Below, piece by piece: positions 34,763 through 46,886 of a DNA stretch of 64,000 nt. The stretch's first letter is position 1. Every line of letters begins with the position of its first letter. The notes under the pieces were generated by a model that was not told where the DNA came from, did not search any database, and was given only the letters and a program-made list of their open reading frames with translations. The translations under genes and the position numbers were made by a program. Origin of the DNA: Bos javanicus (lineage: Eukaryota > Chordata > Mammalia > Artiodactyla > Bovidae); contig NC_083878.1 in assembly GCF_032452875.1 (NCBI RefSeq), positions 60,431,378 to 60,495,377 on the forward strand, read 5' to 3'.

Positions 34763-35193
34763 TTTCTTTTTGACATTGTATTTTAGAGTGAAAGAACCTC
34801 AACATGTGAATGTGTAAGTTTGCTCTTGAGGACAGTCAGTATCTCATTCAGGTTATATTTTATTTTATTAATTTTCCTATAGTGTAGTTTTTAATTCTAT
34901 GAGACCCTAAGCAAGTTGCTAACTCAAAGTTTTTTAAATTATTTTTTCCTTTATTTTTAACCTTTTGAATTTTGATAACGAAGGAGGATAGTTGTAGAAA
35001 CTGTAAATTAGATATTCTGAGATTAGTCTTCTAATATCATTTGCCAGTGCTTTCTTTTCCTTTACATGAAGTGGGGACCAGTGTAAATTGAGGTACTTGG
35101 TGAACAAATCATGACAGTAAAGTATTTTTAGCAGTCTGTTTAAATGTTTTTTTGGAATGTGTTTTAATTCTAGTTTCACATTTTTATTTACCT
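34763..35193. other. Intron 2, no gene recognised
   Basis: AT-rich. The minus frame 34934-35179 has no recognised domain. Confidence 0.5.
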
Positions 35194-35412
35194 AGGGCTT
35201 CCCAGGTGGTGCTGGTGGTAAATACCCGCCTGCCTGTGTACATCAGTAGATGTAAGAAACGCAGGTTTGATCGTGGAGTTGGGAAGATTCCCTAGAGAAG
35301 GGAATGGCAACCCGCTTTATGCCTGGAAAATCCCGTGAACAGAGGAGCATGGTGGGCTACAGCTCATAAAGTTGCAGAGTCAGACACGACTGAAGCAACT
35401 TAGCACGCACAG
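35194..35412 (+). mobile_element. Bov-tA SINE, sense, diverged
   Basis: From agggcttcccaggtggtgc, a tRNA-like head, then gagaagggaatggcaaccc to agacacgactgaagcaac. It carries a small insertion near 35235. Confidence 0.9.
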
Positions 35413-35956
35413 CAGTCTAGTATGGGAGTACTTCTAAATAACATAGTTACTATAAATTTGTATTTTGTACCCTCTTTAGTGGAAATGATAATGTTAATAA
35501 AAAATAGAAACTCAAATGCTTATTAGCCACATTAAGAAAAGGTAACTTGTCTGTCAACCTGAAGTAGAATCCAAGAGCAAAGTGATGAGTGGGGTTAAAA
35601 CTGTGGGTCTTCAGTCTCCATGGTAAGTGTTGGTAGCTGACTTTGATTCCTGTGTAGTCAAAGGAAGTAAATGCATTTCACATACAGGCCATGTACAAAT
35701 TTTTTAAAAAAATATCCAGATCACTTAAAAAGTATGCGTGAAGTGGTAAATACTAAGTACCTCTGAGGAAAGGATAGAGGAAATTGAGATAAGGGAAGAA
35801 AACAGTGGCACCGGGTAAATTTTTATTACTTAAAAAATATCCAAAAACAAAAAGAAAAATTGGGTGTGTGTGTTGTGGGAAAGAAGGAGTACTCATAGAA
35901 ATTCAGTCTAAGGAAACAACCTGAGATTCTACAAATATTTATTTCTGTTATTGTTT
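35413..35956. other. Intron 2, no gene recognised
   Basis: No repeat or gene recognised. A short (GT)n is at 35862-35875. Confidence 0.5.
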
Positions 35957-36843
35957 TTCGGTCATTAAATCTTGTCTGACTCTGTGACCCCATGAACATC
36001 GTTCACTATCCCCCGGAATTTGCTCAAACGCATATCCTTTGAGTCAGTGGTGCTATCCAACCACCTCATCCTTTTTCGCCCCCTTTTCCTCTTGCCCTCA
36101 ATCTTCCCCAGCATCAGGGTCTTTTCCAGTGAGTCAGCTCATCCCATCAGGTGGCTGAAGTGTTGGAGCTTCAACTTCAGCACCAGTCCTTCCAATGAAT
36201 ATTCAGTGTTGATTTTTTTTAGGATTGACTGGTTTGATCTCCTTGCTGTCTGAGAGACTCTTAAGAGTCTTCTCCAGCACTACAGTTCAAAAGCATCAAT
36301 TCTTCGGCTCTCAGCTTTCTTTGTGGTCCAACTCTCACATCCATATGTGACTACTGGAAAAACTGTAGCTCTGACTGTAAGGACATTTGTCAGCAAAGTG
36401 ATGTCTCTGTTTTTTAATATGCTGTCTAGGTTTGTCATAGCTTTTCTTCCAAGGAGCAAACGTCTTTTAATTTTGCAGCTGCAGTCATCATCTGCATTGA
36501 TTTTGGAGCCCAGGAAAATGAAATCTGACACTGTTGCCATGTTTTCCCCATCTGTTTACCCTGAAGTGATAGGACCAGATACCATGATCTTCGTTTTTTG
36601 AATGTTGGTTTTTAAGTCATCTTTTTACTCTCCCCTTTCACCTTCATCAAGAGACTCTTTAGTTCCTCTTCACTTTCTGCCATTAAAGTGGTATCATCTG
36701 CATATCTGACATTTATGTTTCTCCCGGCAGTCTTGATTCCAGCTTATGCTTCATTCAGCCCAGCATTTCACATGATGTACTCTGTGTATAAGTTAAATAA
36801 GCAGGGTGACAATATACAGCTCTAACATACTCCTTTCCCAATT
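35957..36843 (-). mobile_element. BovB LINE, antisense, diverged
   Basis: From the degraded antisense 3' end (tcggtcattaaatcttgtctg) to the RT motif region (ctccttttcc-like end at 36843). It includes antisense YADD (tctgcatatctgac near 36695). The tail repeat is lost. Frames 36020-36253 and 36280-36540 are fragments. Confidence 0.92.
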
Positions 36844-37300
36844 TTGAATATTTAAAAAATTTTGAATATTTACATAGAATTTATTTATTTAAATATTTAT
36901 TATTGTGTTTAGGTGATGGAAAATTAGAAACAGCCTCATGTCCAATAATAGGTGAAGGAATGGTGGGCAGAGGGGGAGAATGAGTGAATAACCATAAAAA
37001 TGGTTAGATTCACTCTATGAAATACTCTACAATCATTTTTTTTAGATCAAAATTTTTAAAGATTATTTAATAATATTAGAAAATGAAATAGTGTTCCCTG
37101 TGGGGGGAAAAAAGCAAAATACAGAGCTGTATATATAGTATGTGTAGTATAATCCATATTTTAAAATAGTTTATTCTTATAAAGTACATGTAACATAAAA
37201 TCTACTTTCAGTGACATTTAGTACATTCACAATGTGCAACCATCATAACTCCAAATTTTAGAAATACATATTTATTTGCACAGAAAAAAATGCCCTCCAA
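36844..37300. mobile_element. Old L1M-like sequence, mixed orientation
   Basis: 36900-37165 (tcatgtccaataataggtg; gaaatactctacaatc) resembles sense old L1. 37165-37260 (acattcacaatgtgcaaccatc) resembles an antisense old L1 3' end. Both are strongly degraded. Confidence 0.45.
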
Positions 37301-38375
37301 AATATATAACAAATGTTCTCAGAGAATTATTTTTTTATGTGATGGAGATATCTGCATTTCTTGTTCCTTATCTGTTTTAGTGTTTTCCACATTTTCACGC
37401 CCTGTTTTCTTTTTCCTAAAGAGTCATTCTAAGGGTGAAACTAGTAATGTTTATTTCTTTTGTTTTTAAACATTTAAATAAAATGTTTATTTTCTCCTTA
37501 TTTTGAAATGTCATACAAAAGGCTAAAGGGGTTGCGTAATTTGTATTTGGCATGTGTCCAAGAAAATGCTATACTGCATCAGGTTAATAATAAGGAAAAA
37601 GGTTAATTAAGAAATTGAATGAGGTTTAGAGTTAAACTCTTTGATAACGGTTTAGATTCTTTCTTGTTACGGGACAACATTCTAAAAAGTTATTTCATTG
37701 AAAATTTAAAATTAATTAATAAATACCAGTGTTTATATTTTCTGGTAATAAAATGCTCTTCATATATATTTTAAACCATAATTAGCAGTATTTGGGTGAT
37801 AATGTTATAGAAGAAATCTTTGCACTATATTTGGATTTAAATCTGCTGTAGACAGTATTTTATTTTACCTTCAATTTGCACAAGGAAAAATTAGATCTAG
37901 GATCTTTCTCAACTAAAGGAAATGTACACAAGATTTTTAAAGTGTTAATTATAAACCTAGTGAATTTCTTTATAGTGTATGTGGTTGTACTCTATAGATA
38001 AGTAAATTATACATGTATCTTTTCTGTTGATGATTACAATCCAGGGAGGTTAAATCAGAATTTTGTACTGAATGTGTTGGGAAGAACTTTAAAGTTATCT
38101 ATGAATGTTTCAGAGAACTTTGCTTCTTCAGGACCTGTATAAGTCCAAATTTAAAGAAGACCTTTCCCTGCCTGTCTAGTCTCTTAAGAATGGTCTTCAT
38201 TTATAGGCTCCTGTAAGTATGTAATGTGATGTTACCTTATCTAACTAATATGAGTTACCTTAATCAGCATGGTATATGCAAAATTCAGAATATTTACTAT
38301 AATATTATTTTCTGCCATAACTTACCTAATACCATTCTGACTTATAATTTCCTCTGAACCAAATGTCAGATTGAA
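37301..38375. other. Intron 2, AT-rich, no gene recognised
   Basis: No repeat or gene recognised. Confidence 0.5.
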
Positions 38376-38393
38376 CACACACACACACACATG
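38376..38393. repeat. Short (AC)n
   Basis: Nine AC units. Confidence 0.9.
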
Positions 38394-38900
38394 GGAGCTG
38401 TGGGTTTAGTTTTATTTAGGGACTTACTGAGGACTGTAACCCAGGAGACAGCTTCTCACATAGCTTTGAGGAACTGCTCTGAAGAGGTAGGGAGGGGAGC
38501 TCAGTGTATATATGATTTTGGTGAAGGGGGTAGGGGCACATATCTCAGTAGAAGGTTGCTGCTAGTTACAAGAAGGTTGCTGCTAGTCTCAAGAAGTTGA
38601 TGTCTCTGTTAATGATTTTAGTGCTTTCTAGATTTGAGAAGATGTAAAAAATTGAATTCACAAAATTTTCTCCTGAAAATATCTAACTATCTGAGGCCTG
38701 CTCTGCCAGTTTTCCCCATAGCACAGAGTGCCTCATTCCTTGTCTCCACCTTCAGCTCCTTTCAGGGTGTGTTAAAGGCCAGCGACTGTAGTGGCTAGTG
38801 ACTTAATTCTTGAAGTACCAGATGGCTAGTAACTTTTTTTCATGATAGCAGGAAAGGGTGCTAAGCCCATAATAATAAAAAAGGTGTCATTTGCTTTCTG
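38394..38900. other. Unassigned segment, possibly an old LTR
   Basis: Higher G+C than the neighbours, with a 21-bp tandem duplication at 38550-38591. The plus frame 38391-38600 has no recognised domain. It looks like a repeat consensus, but I cannot place it. Confidence 0.35.
38550..38591. repeat. 21-bp tandem repeat, two copies
   Basis: agaaggttgctgctagt is repeated at 38550 and 38571, with two differences in the last four bases. Confidence 0.9.
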
Positions 38901-38935
38901 ACAGGTTAACAAAAGCTCAGTGGGAATGTACTGTT

Positions 38936-39055
38936 CTTATTCCTACTTTGCATATAGGAAAACATGGTCATGGAGAGTTGATGTAACTTGCCCAGGGTCA
39001 CATAGCTAGTAAAAGATAGAACCAGACACAGGCCAGTTTGAGTTCAGTCAGACCT
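38936..39055 (-). mobile_element. MIR SINE, antisense
   Basis: ggtcatggagagttgatgtaacttgcccagggtcacatagctagt is the reverse complement of the MIR core. Confidence 0.75.
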
Positions 39056-39214
39056 TATGTCATAACTTAGCAACCCATCTAGGTATCTTTTGCTGTGTGA
39101 TCAGTGCTATCCCTCACTGTTACCCACTTAGAGCTAGTCTGTCTTGATGCCAGAGCTTATGTGTTTCCTAGAGAGGTCATGTTGTCATCAAAGGTATAGG
39201 GGAAAGATGGTAAA

Positions 39215-39370
39215 TTCTGGATCCTACCATTCCTGGACTTAAATTCTATCTCTGATACTTATTGGCAAGTCACTTAACCATTATGATCCTCAGCGTTCTC
39301 ATTCATATAATGGGCACAGTACCATATACTTAATAAAGGTTATTTTGAAGGTTAAAGATAATGTATATTA
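39215..39370 (+). mobile_element. MIR SINE, sense
   Basis: tctgatacttattggcaagtcac, taaccattatgatcctcagcg and ataatgggcacagtaccata follow the MIR core and 3' part. Confidence 0.75.
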
Positions 39371-39378
39371 TGGTTAGT

Positions 39379-40842
39379 ACTGAAATCAGATTGATTATAT
39401 TCTTTGCAGCCGAAGATGGAGAAGTTCTATACAGTCAGCAAAAACAAGACCAAGAGCTGACAGTGGCTCAGATCATAAATACCTTGTTGCCAAATTCAGA
39501 CTTTAATTGAAAAAAGTAAGGAAACCACTAGGCCATTTAGGTATTACCTAAATTAAATCCATACAGTGGAAGTGACAAATAGCTTCAGGGGATTAGATTT
39601 AATAGACAGAGTGCCTAAAGAACTATGGATGGAGGTTTGTAATGTTTTACAGGAGGCAGTGACCAAAACCATCCCAAAGAAAAAGAAATGCAAAAAGGCG
39701 AAATGGTTGTCTGAGGAGGCCTTACACATAGCTGAGAAAAGAGGAGAGGCGAAAGGCAAAGGAGAAAAGGAAAGTTATACCTATCTGAATGCAGAGTTCC
39801 AAAGAATAACAAGGAGAGATAAGAAAGCCTTCCTAAGTGAACAATGCAAAGAAATAGAGGAAAATAATAGAATGGGAAAGACTAGAGATCTCGTCAAGAA
39901 AATTACAGATACCAAGGGGACATTACATGCAAAGATGGTCACAATAAAGGACAGAAACACTATGGAACTAACAGAAGCAGAAGATATTAAGAAGAGGTGG
40001 CAAGAATGCCCAGAAGAACTATACAAAAAAGATCTTCATGACCCAGATAATCACAGTGGTGTGATCACTTACCTAGAGCCAGACATCCTGGAATGTGAAG
40101 TCAAGTGGGCCTTAGGAAGCATGACTACGAACAAAGCTAGTAGAGTGATGGAATTCCAGCTGAGCTATTTCAAATCCTAAAAGATGATGCTGTGAAAGTG
40201 CTGCACTCAATATGCCAGCAAATTTGGAAAACTCAGCAATGGCCACAGGACTGGAAAAGGTCAGTTTGCATTCCACTTCCAAAGAAAGGCAGTGCCAAAG
40301 AATGTTCAAACTAATGCACAATTGCACTCATTTCACATGCTAGCAAGGCCATGCTCAAAATTCTCGAAGCTAGGCTTTAACAGTATATGAACTGAGAACT
40401 TCCAGTTGTACAAGCTGGATTTAGAAAAGGCAGAGGAACCAGAGATCAAATTGTCAACATCCATTGGATCATTGAAAAAGCAAGAGAGTTCCAGAAAAAC
40501 ATCTACTACTTCTTCATTGACTACACTAAAGCCTTTGACTGTGTGGGTTACAATAAAGTATGGAAAATTTATTCAAGAGATGTAAATACCAGACCACCTT
40601 ACCTGTCTCCTCAGAAACCTGTCTGCAGGTCAAGAAGCAACAGTTAGAACCAGACATGGAACAATGGACTGGTTGCAAATTGAGAAAGGAGTACGTCAAG
40701 GCTGTATGTTGTCACCCCAGTTATTTAACTTATGTTCAGAGTGCATCATGCGAAATGCTGGGCTGGATGAAGCACAAGCTGGAATCAAGATTGCCGGGAG
40801 AAATATCAATAACCTCAGATATACAGATCACACAACCCTTAT
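39379..40842 (+). mobile_element. BovB LINE, sense, truncated at both ends
   Basis: Starts at the end of the endonuclease domain (actgaaatcagattgatt) and carries the linker in a 204-residue frame (39566-40180). It runs to the RT catalytic site, where YADD reads YTDH (40820-40831), and stops about 10 nt later without the 3' half. A copy lacking its 3' end cannot be explained by target-primed 5' truncation alone. Confidence 0.93.
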
Positions 40843-43577
40843 ATATAACTATTGTAATTTAATGGCCAGTCACCACACATATGTTTAATGGGTTACTGGT
40901 AAGTTTTCTCAATGTACCTAACATCTGAAGTGTCTTTGACCTTTGAGAAATGGTTTTTTTAAAAAAAGCCTGATCCTGTGTGTTTGAATGCTAGACTGTT
41001 GGAGCTTCAGTTTAATCACATGTTAAATAAGAAAACCAAGTGATACTTGACAGTTAGCACATGAATCACATGCTTTATCATCAGCATCTTTGATGATGAA
41101 ATAACCAGAAACTATCACTGGGTGCCTCTTCTGTTAAGGCATTATTTCACATGTTTAATTCTTTCAGTTCTTCCAGCAAACAGGAAGCTTAAAGCAAGAT
41201 TTCAGTATTTGATTTAGATAAAAATTTTGTTAAAGTCATGTATGTCCAGGCCTCCACAGAACAAACTTATGTAACAAAGGGCCTTGGACAGAGTGGAGTA
41301 GGGGTTCACCATATATTTACGTGAATCATATCATTTTTGTATACTGATATATTTTCTTTCAAAGAGACTTCTTTAGTACTTTCTTTAAACGTTTACACAA
41401 AATATCTCCCCACTCTTATGAGACATAATTTTTATGTTAAAACTCAAAGCTCAATTGAAAAATTGCTCCTTGAGATAAGTTTTTATTGACTGTGACATCT
41501 GTTTGGTAAAGATTCTCAGTTCTGTATCTGTAATGTTGAGAGTGAACCAGAGCCTGTGTGTAATCTGATTATCAAGGTAAGATGGTATCCTACTATATAG
41601 GTATAGGGATTTTTCTTCTTGAGTTAATACTGGTAAATTAATATAGATTCTTTTCAAGTATAGTTAACAAAGATATATTAAGCTTTCTATTTACTTTAAC
41701 TGGTAAGATTGGTATATTTTATAATATACAAGTTACATGGTATTTAATACTTTAAATCATGCTTTGATGTATATTATTTTATCAAATAATTACAGCACTA
41801 TTGTGAAGTAGGTAGTGTAGCTGTTAGAATTCCTTTTTAACAAATGAAAAAGCTGAGAGAAAAATTATTTGCTTTAGCTCACATATGTGGTCTGTAGCAC
41901 AGGCAAGAAGGAAACAAAGTCACATTCTAGTTTGCTGTCCTCTTAAAAAGACTACATAGTTTTTAAATGATCATGTGTTACAATTTCACTATATATTTTT
42001 AGGTACAAGCTAGTTCATTGGATATAATGTTTTTGGTGGTAAGAAAGGAGCAGAGCTGATAATGGCTTCTCTGGAGCTGATACAAAGGTTAATTTTCTTT
42101 TCTTACTTTATGTAATTTTAACTTTGAGATCAGCTCTGACTTTCTTCATGCTTTTTGTATATGCAGTCACTTACTGGTTTTATATGTACAATATCAATCA
42201 TCTTCATCCTGGTTTTTTCCCAAATTTAAGGTTTATTTTCAAAGGTAAGTTAAGTTTGAGATTTGTTCTCAGTTGGCTCTTGCTATTAATAAACTTGACC
42301 TGCTGGTTGGCAATTGTTCAAGCCCAGGAAGGTTTATGCTGGTATTTTGAAAAAATAATATTTCTTTGATTTATGAGCCTTGTGTGTGCTTCTGACAGTA
42401 ATCCTTTTGCAGAAATGTATACAGTGTTAGCAAAACATGTCATGGTTACTCAGGTGGGTGTGGAAAAGAAGTTTATGCTGTAGTTTGCACTCAAATACAT
42501 TTCTTTATGCCTAAAAATCAATTGTGGCCTCTGCTTCTGCTTCAGGTGTCGGTCCATCAGCAATTCAGAACAGCATGCTGTTCACCATTTACGGTTCAGA
42601 AGCTGCTTAGAAATCTTGAAATAATCCTTTCCTTTGGCCAGCTGTTCCTCCATTTTGGTGTTCCTAAAGCATTCAGCAGCTTTGGAGAGGTTGGCTGCCT
42701 CTTCTTGACAGCGCCCCACCCCAGTCCACCTCATTTAACTAGAATAGCTTATAAGATAACTTCCATTTAAGATTTTATTTAAATTGTATTTGAAGAAAGA
42801 TATCCATATTTAACTTTGGAAACAAAAAGCTAGTGTCTTTATGTCAGCGTTTTAAATGAGGTGACAGTATTGCCAAAGAATGAAGTACTCCTCCTTCCTT
42901 CCTGTTATATCACACGGTACCATGGGAGTAGTTCAGTAATTAGTAAGCTCTGCCTATCCGTTATCTTTGGAACAGTACATAACAGATGTAATTTTTACTT
43001 TTACTCCTATCAATATATAGTTTTGAAAATATGTTAACTATGAAAAGTGTTATTTTACTAGTCTTGTTCATATTTAGATTAGATTAACTTTATGGATTTC
43101 CCAAAGGGAATGAGTCACCATCTGATGATGGTGTTTTACACCGTATTTTTTCTGAGTCATCCTGATCTTCAGAAGTTCCTCAGAGTCTCATGGAGGAGGA
43201 AAAGTGGAGTATAGGTGTACTGAGCTCTGGCCCCAATATCTACTTCAGTCAGAGCAGGTGCAGTTTTACCTGTTGAATTAGTGAAGTCCCACAAAATATT
43301 TAGCTTGAAAGAGAATTCTGGAGCTAAACTTTGAGACCACCAGATTAGTAGAAAGACCTAGGAGTTAGGAAATCTAGGTACCAGTTCTGGCTATCCCATT
43401 AACTAGTTTTGTAGCGTCAGGAAAGTCACTTCACGTGTCTTTCTCAGTTTTTTTTTTAATATAAAATTGCATTAATCCTGTCTAAAGTTGTTTTCGAATA
43501 GTGGTTTTTAAGACTGAGTCAGAAAGTGTGATAAAGATACTATTATTAATGGGTACAAATCCCACTAACTGAGAAGT
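40843..43577. other. Intron 2, no gene recognised
   Basis: 2.7 kb without a recognised mobile element. 42490-42760 is richer in G+C and carries a plus frame of 87 codons with no known domain, splice context or start context that I can support. It could be a conserved non-coding element. Confidence 0.45.
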
Positions 43578-43591
43578 CTAAAATGGTTTTT

Positions 43592-43989
43592 AATTTTATT
43601 GTAGAATTCATCGTGATAATAACAAAAATTTCCCCTAATTTTCTGTGATCCAGGGCATTGTCATTTCTTCTTCTTCTATTTTTTTTTGAAGGTATGTTGG
43701 CTGCCTTCCTTAAAACTTGATCTCTTTCTTTCTTTCCAGCTGTGCTGGGTCTTTGTTGCTGTGCATGTGCTTTTTTTGGGCAAGTGGGAGCTACTTTTCT
43801 TGCGGTGTACGGGCTTCTCATTGCAGTGGCTTCTTGTGGAGTACAGGCTCTAGAGTGCACAGTCTCAGTAGTTGTGGTATATGGGCTTAGTTGCTCCACA
43901 GCCTGTGGGATCTTCCCGGACCAGGGATTGAAACCGTGTTCCATGCATGGGCAGGCGTGTTCTTAACCACTAGACCACCAGAGAAGTCC
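43592..43989 (-). mobile_element. CHR-2 SINE with extra 3' sequence, antisense
   Basis: 43737-43989 is an antisense CHR-2 body (ctgtgctgggtctttgttgc to accactagaccaccagagaag). The 14-bp duplication ctaaaatggttttt (43578-43591, 43990-44003) includes a further 145 nt on the SINE's 3' side. On the minus strand this extra part ends in AATAAAA just before the duplication. That suggests read-through past the SINE. Confidence 0.7.
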
Positions 43990-44755
43990 CTAAAATGGTT
44001 TTTGATGGGAGACAATGATTTCATAAACACCAACACACACACAAATGTGTGTATGTTTTTAAAAATTTGTATTAATTTTACTTCACTGTTTCTAAGAACG
44101 TAAGTAGATAAATGAAGCTTCACTTGGAGAAAATTTTAACTGTTCCTGCATTCCCAAGAGAAATCAAGTCCAGGATGCTTGCATTAATTTTCAGTCTTTG
44201 AAGGGTCAGAAAATTGTGCCTAAATTGGGTTAGCACATTTCTGACACTGATGTTGTTACTTTGCTTAATTGAGTTGGATGTCATTTCTTTTCTTCTGTCC
44301 TTGAAGCAGAGTACAAGCTTCTTGTTTTCTTTAGGGAATCATCCCAAACCTGTAAATTTATTTAAATGCCACAGCTTGTGAAATCACAGTGGCATGCATG
44401 AAGAATAGATCTTATTCAGAAAAGCTTATCAATTGTGTTCCAGCTGTAAAGAGAACAAGCCTGTCCTCTTCTCTTTTACCTGATGGAGTATCAGAATGGC
44501 CTCTCAGTAAGGAGTTGAGTAGCTAACTTGATTCGTAGAGAAATGAGAATAACATTGTGAGGTTAGGTGGTGCTGGCTGATTTTTAGCTCTTGAACAGCA
44601 TATGCATTTTAAATTGACAGAATTAACCTGTTCCTTGTATCATACCACCAGAGTGGGATTGCCCAGGTTACAATTTTGAGCACAGCTGGCCAGTTTCTAT
44701 CAGCTGATATGGAGGCAGAGGAAAGCAGAGTCCTGTCTGACAAAGGAATAAATCT

Positions 44756-44809
44756 GTCTATGGGGTATTAAATGTGAGATACGTCTATGAGGTATTAAAT
44801 GTGAGATAT
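44756..44809. repeat. 27-bp tandem repeat, two copies
   Basis: Copies at 44756-44782 and 44783-44809 share ggtattaaatgtgagata and differ at two positions. Confidence 0.93.
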
Positions 44810-45039
44810 GCCAGAAGTGTAATATATCCTATCTTCTGGAAGTTAACAAAATAAAATATCTGAAAAGATATATTCTTTTTCCTTTCTTATAACTTTCTAC
44901 TGAATAAAAAAAGTCCTTGGAACCAGGAATTCCATAGGAATTAAAGCATTTTTAACTGGTCAGATATTTCCTTGCACATGCAGTTTTATTGTTCTTGTAA
45001 CATGTAATATTCCTGAGAAAAATTTAGCTATTCCATAAT

Positions 45040-45190
45040 AATTATAACAGTAGCCAGTTGTTGAGTGCCTCTTCTGTGCCAGTTCTTAAAATAATATTTT
45101 AAGGATTATAAATGAGGAAAGAGGTTTAGTTGAACAATATACACAAGGTCATACAACTCAAGTAGGAGGGTTAGAGGATTGAGCATAATA
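45040..45190 (-). mobile_element. MIR SINE, antisense
   Basis: gagtgcctcttctgtgccag, aaggattataaatgaggaaag and acacaaggtcatacaactc follow antisense MIR. Confidence 0.65.
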
Positions 45191-46886
45191 TTCTCTTGCT
45201 GTAAAACTCTTTCCCTATCCATGCTGTCTCTCAGTGAAGAATTACTCATGAACTCTTTTAGTTACAGAGTATAGTTTCCCTTTACAATAATTTTTGTCAA
45301 GTGAATCCTACCTTAGTTTTACTTTTCATGGTGAAATTAGATATACCTAAAAATGAAAATCCCAGACTAAATTAAAATATTTCAGGAAGAAAGTTAAGGT
45401 TGGAATCCTTGGGAGTATGTATCACCAACATTGATTTGCCTTGCTGAGGCTTGTCACTTGTCACCTCTTTTTGTTGTTTGTGTTATGTTCTTTAATATAG
45501 AATTTTCCCCTGACCACTGATCACCCTTTTCCTCTTCACACTGCTGTACTCCCCACTCCTAAGAGACTGTGGGGATCTTTAAGGTCCACACCACCAGACA
45601 CTTTGCTCTTCCTCCAGATACTCATGACTAATATGGGGATGCAATATTTTAAATATTCTAAGTATTCCATTTAAATATTTTAAATATTCCATTTAGTCAT
45701 AGATGCCATCATCCAACATGATGTGCTTCAGCCTGAAACTTCTTCAATTCATGACTTTAGGTTATTTTAAGTAACTCTATTTCTACTTTCTGGATCAAAA
45801 ACTTTGGATCTCTTTTTTGTTCATAATGAAAAATACTTTGTTTTTCTTGATAGATTACATTTGTATTTTCTGCTATCTGTTTTCTTAATATAAGAAATTG
45901 AGTAACAGTTGACCTATTTTTACATGTTTTATGTGCTGGCACTAAGGTAATGGTGCCACTGGTAAAAGTAATCCTCTGATGAAGATATCAGGCCAGTTAA
46001 TGCTTTTACCTTCCAAAGGTGTTTACAAGAAATTGAAATACCTCGTTTTATTTTTAAGGCCAAAGAATACTTCAAACCTATTTTTCTGTGCAGATTTAGG
46101 CACTTGAGAAGATTGTCAGATATCCTCTAACTTTGGATTAAGGAACACTGAGTTTACCGTCTTTCACCCAATAAACACAATTTGTTTTATTCAAAGAGGC
46201 TAAGCCCTTGTCATTTTGAGATTTGTCAACGAGTCAGAGCCTTTGGAAGTAGCCTTTGGAGCTAAGCCAGTGATTCTGGGTGTAGCTTTAGGGAAACAGA
46301 ATAGCTTATACCTTTGCTAGTTGGAGATTAAACAAAAATAGCAGTCATGTTCACTAAGGATGTCTGCTTAATAATGGCTAGGTGAACTAAAGTGTCTTTT
46401 TTAAAATTCTCAGACTTAACTGCTTTATTTCAGTTAACTGTTCTTTGTTAGATGGCTTCTTTTCCATTTTCTCTCTCTCACTACAAAGGTGTGTCTGTCT
46501 ATCCATCTATATATGGAACCAAATCAGTTTTCAATACCATAAGGAAAGGTTTTAAATTTTTTCTTGGTTGTCATTTAGTGGTATCTCGCATACAGAAAGT
46601 ATGTCTCTATTTGCTGTGTCCTTACCTATAAATTTGAGTTAACTTGAACTTTACTTTTGGAAGTTATGTCCAACTAAGTCTACCTACCAAATGATTGGAA
46701 ATAGTAGCAGAATAGGTTTTTCTATAGTGTTCTACTTCCTGCTCATATACAAGCTATTCAGGATGAAACTGAAACAAAGATGGCAAACTGTTATAAGAGG
46801 GAAGGTAAAGGAATATTATTCTTCTTCATATGAATAGCAAGGAAAAGGCTTGGGTGCTTACCCTGACAAATTTAACTTAACCATTT

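Larger units (their letters stand above)
44004..46872. other. Repeat-poor intron 2 segment
   Basis: 2.9 kb with only a MIR (about 45040-45190) and a small tandem repeat recognised; no ruminant-specific element. No gene seen. An ataatattttaaatattc-type short repetition lies at 45645-45695. Confidence 0.5.

Noticed and set aside
39566..40180. 204-codon plus-strand open frame as a gene
   Set aside because: It is the endonuclease-RT linker of a truncated BovB.
42507..42770. 87-codon frame as an extra exon
   Set aside because: No recognised domain, and no combination of acceptor, donor and homology that I can support. Kept only as a possible conserved non-coding element.
43721..43738. Splice-acceptor-like tract before an antisense CHR SINE
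   Set aside because: A pyrimidine tract plus AG alone is weak, with no matching donor or coding frame. Noted only within the CHR finding.
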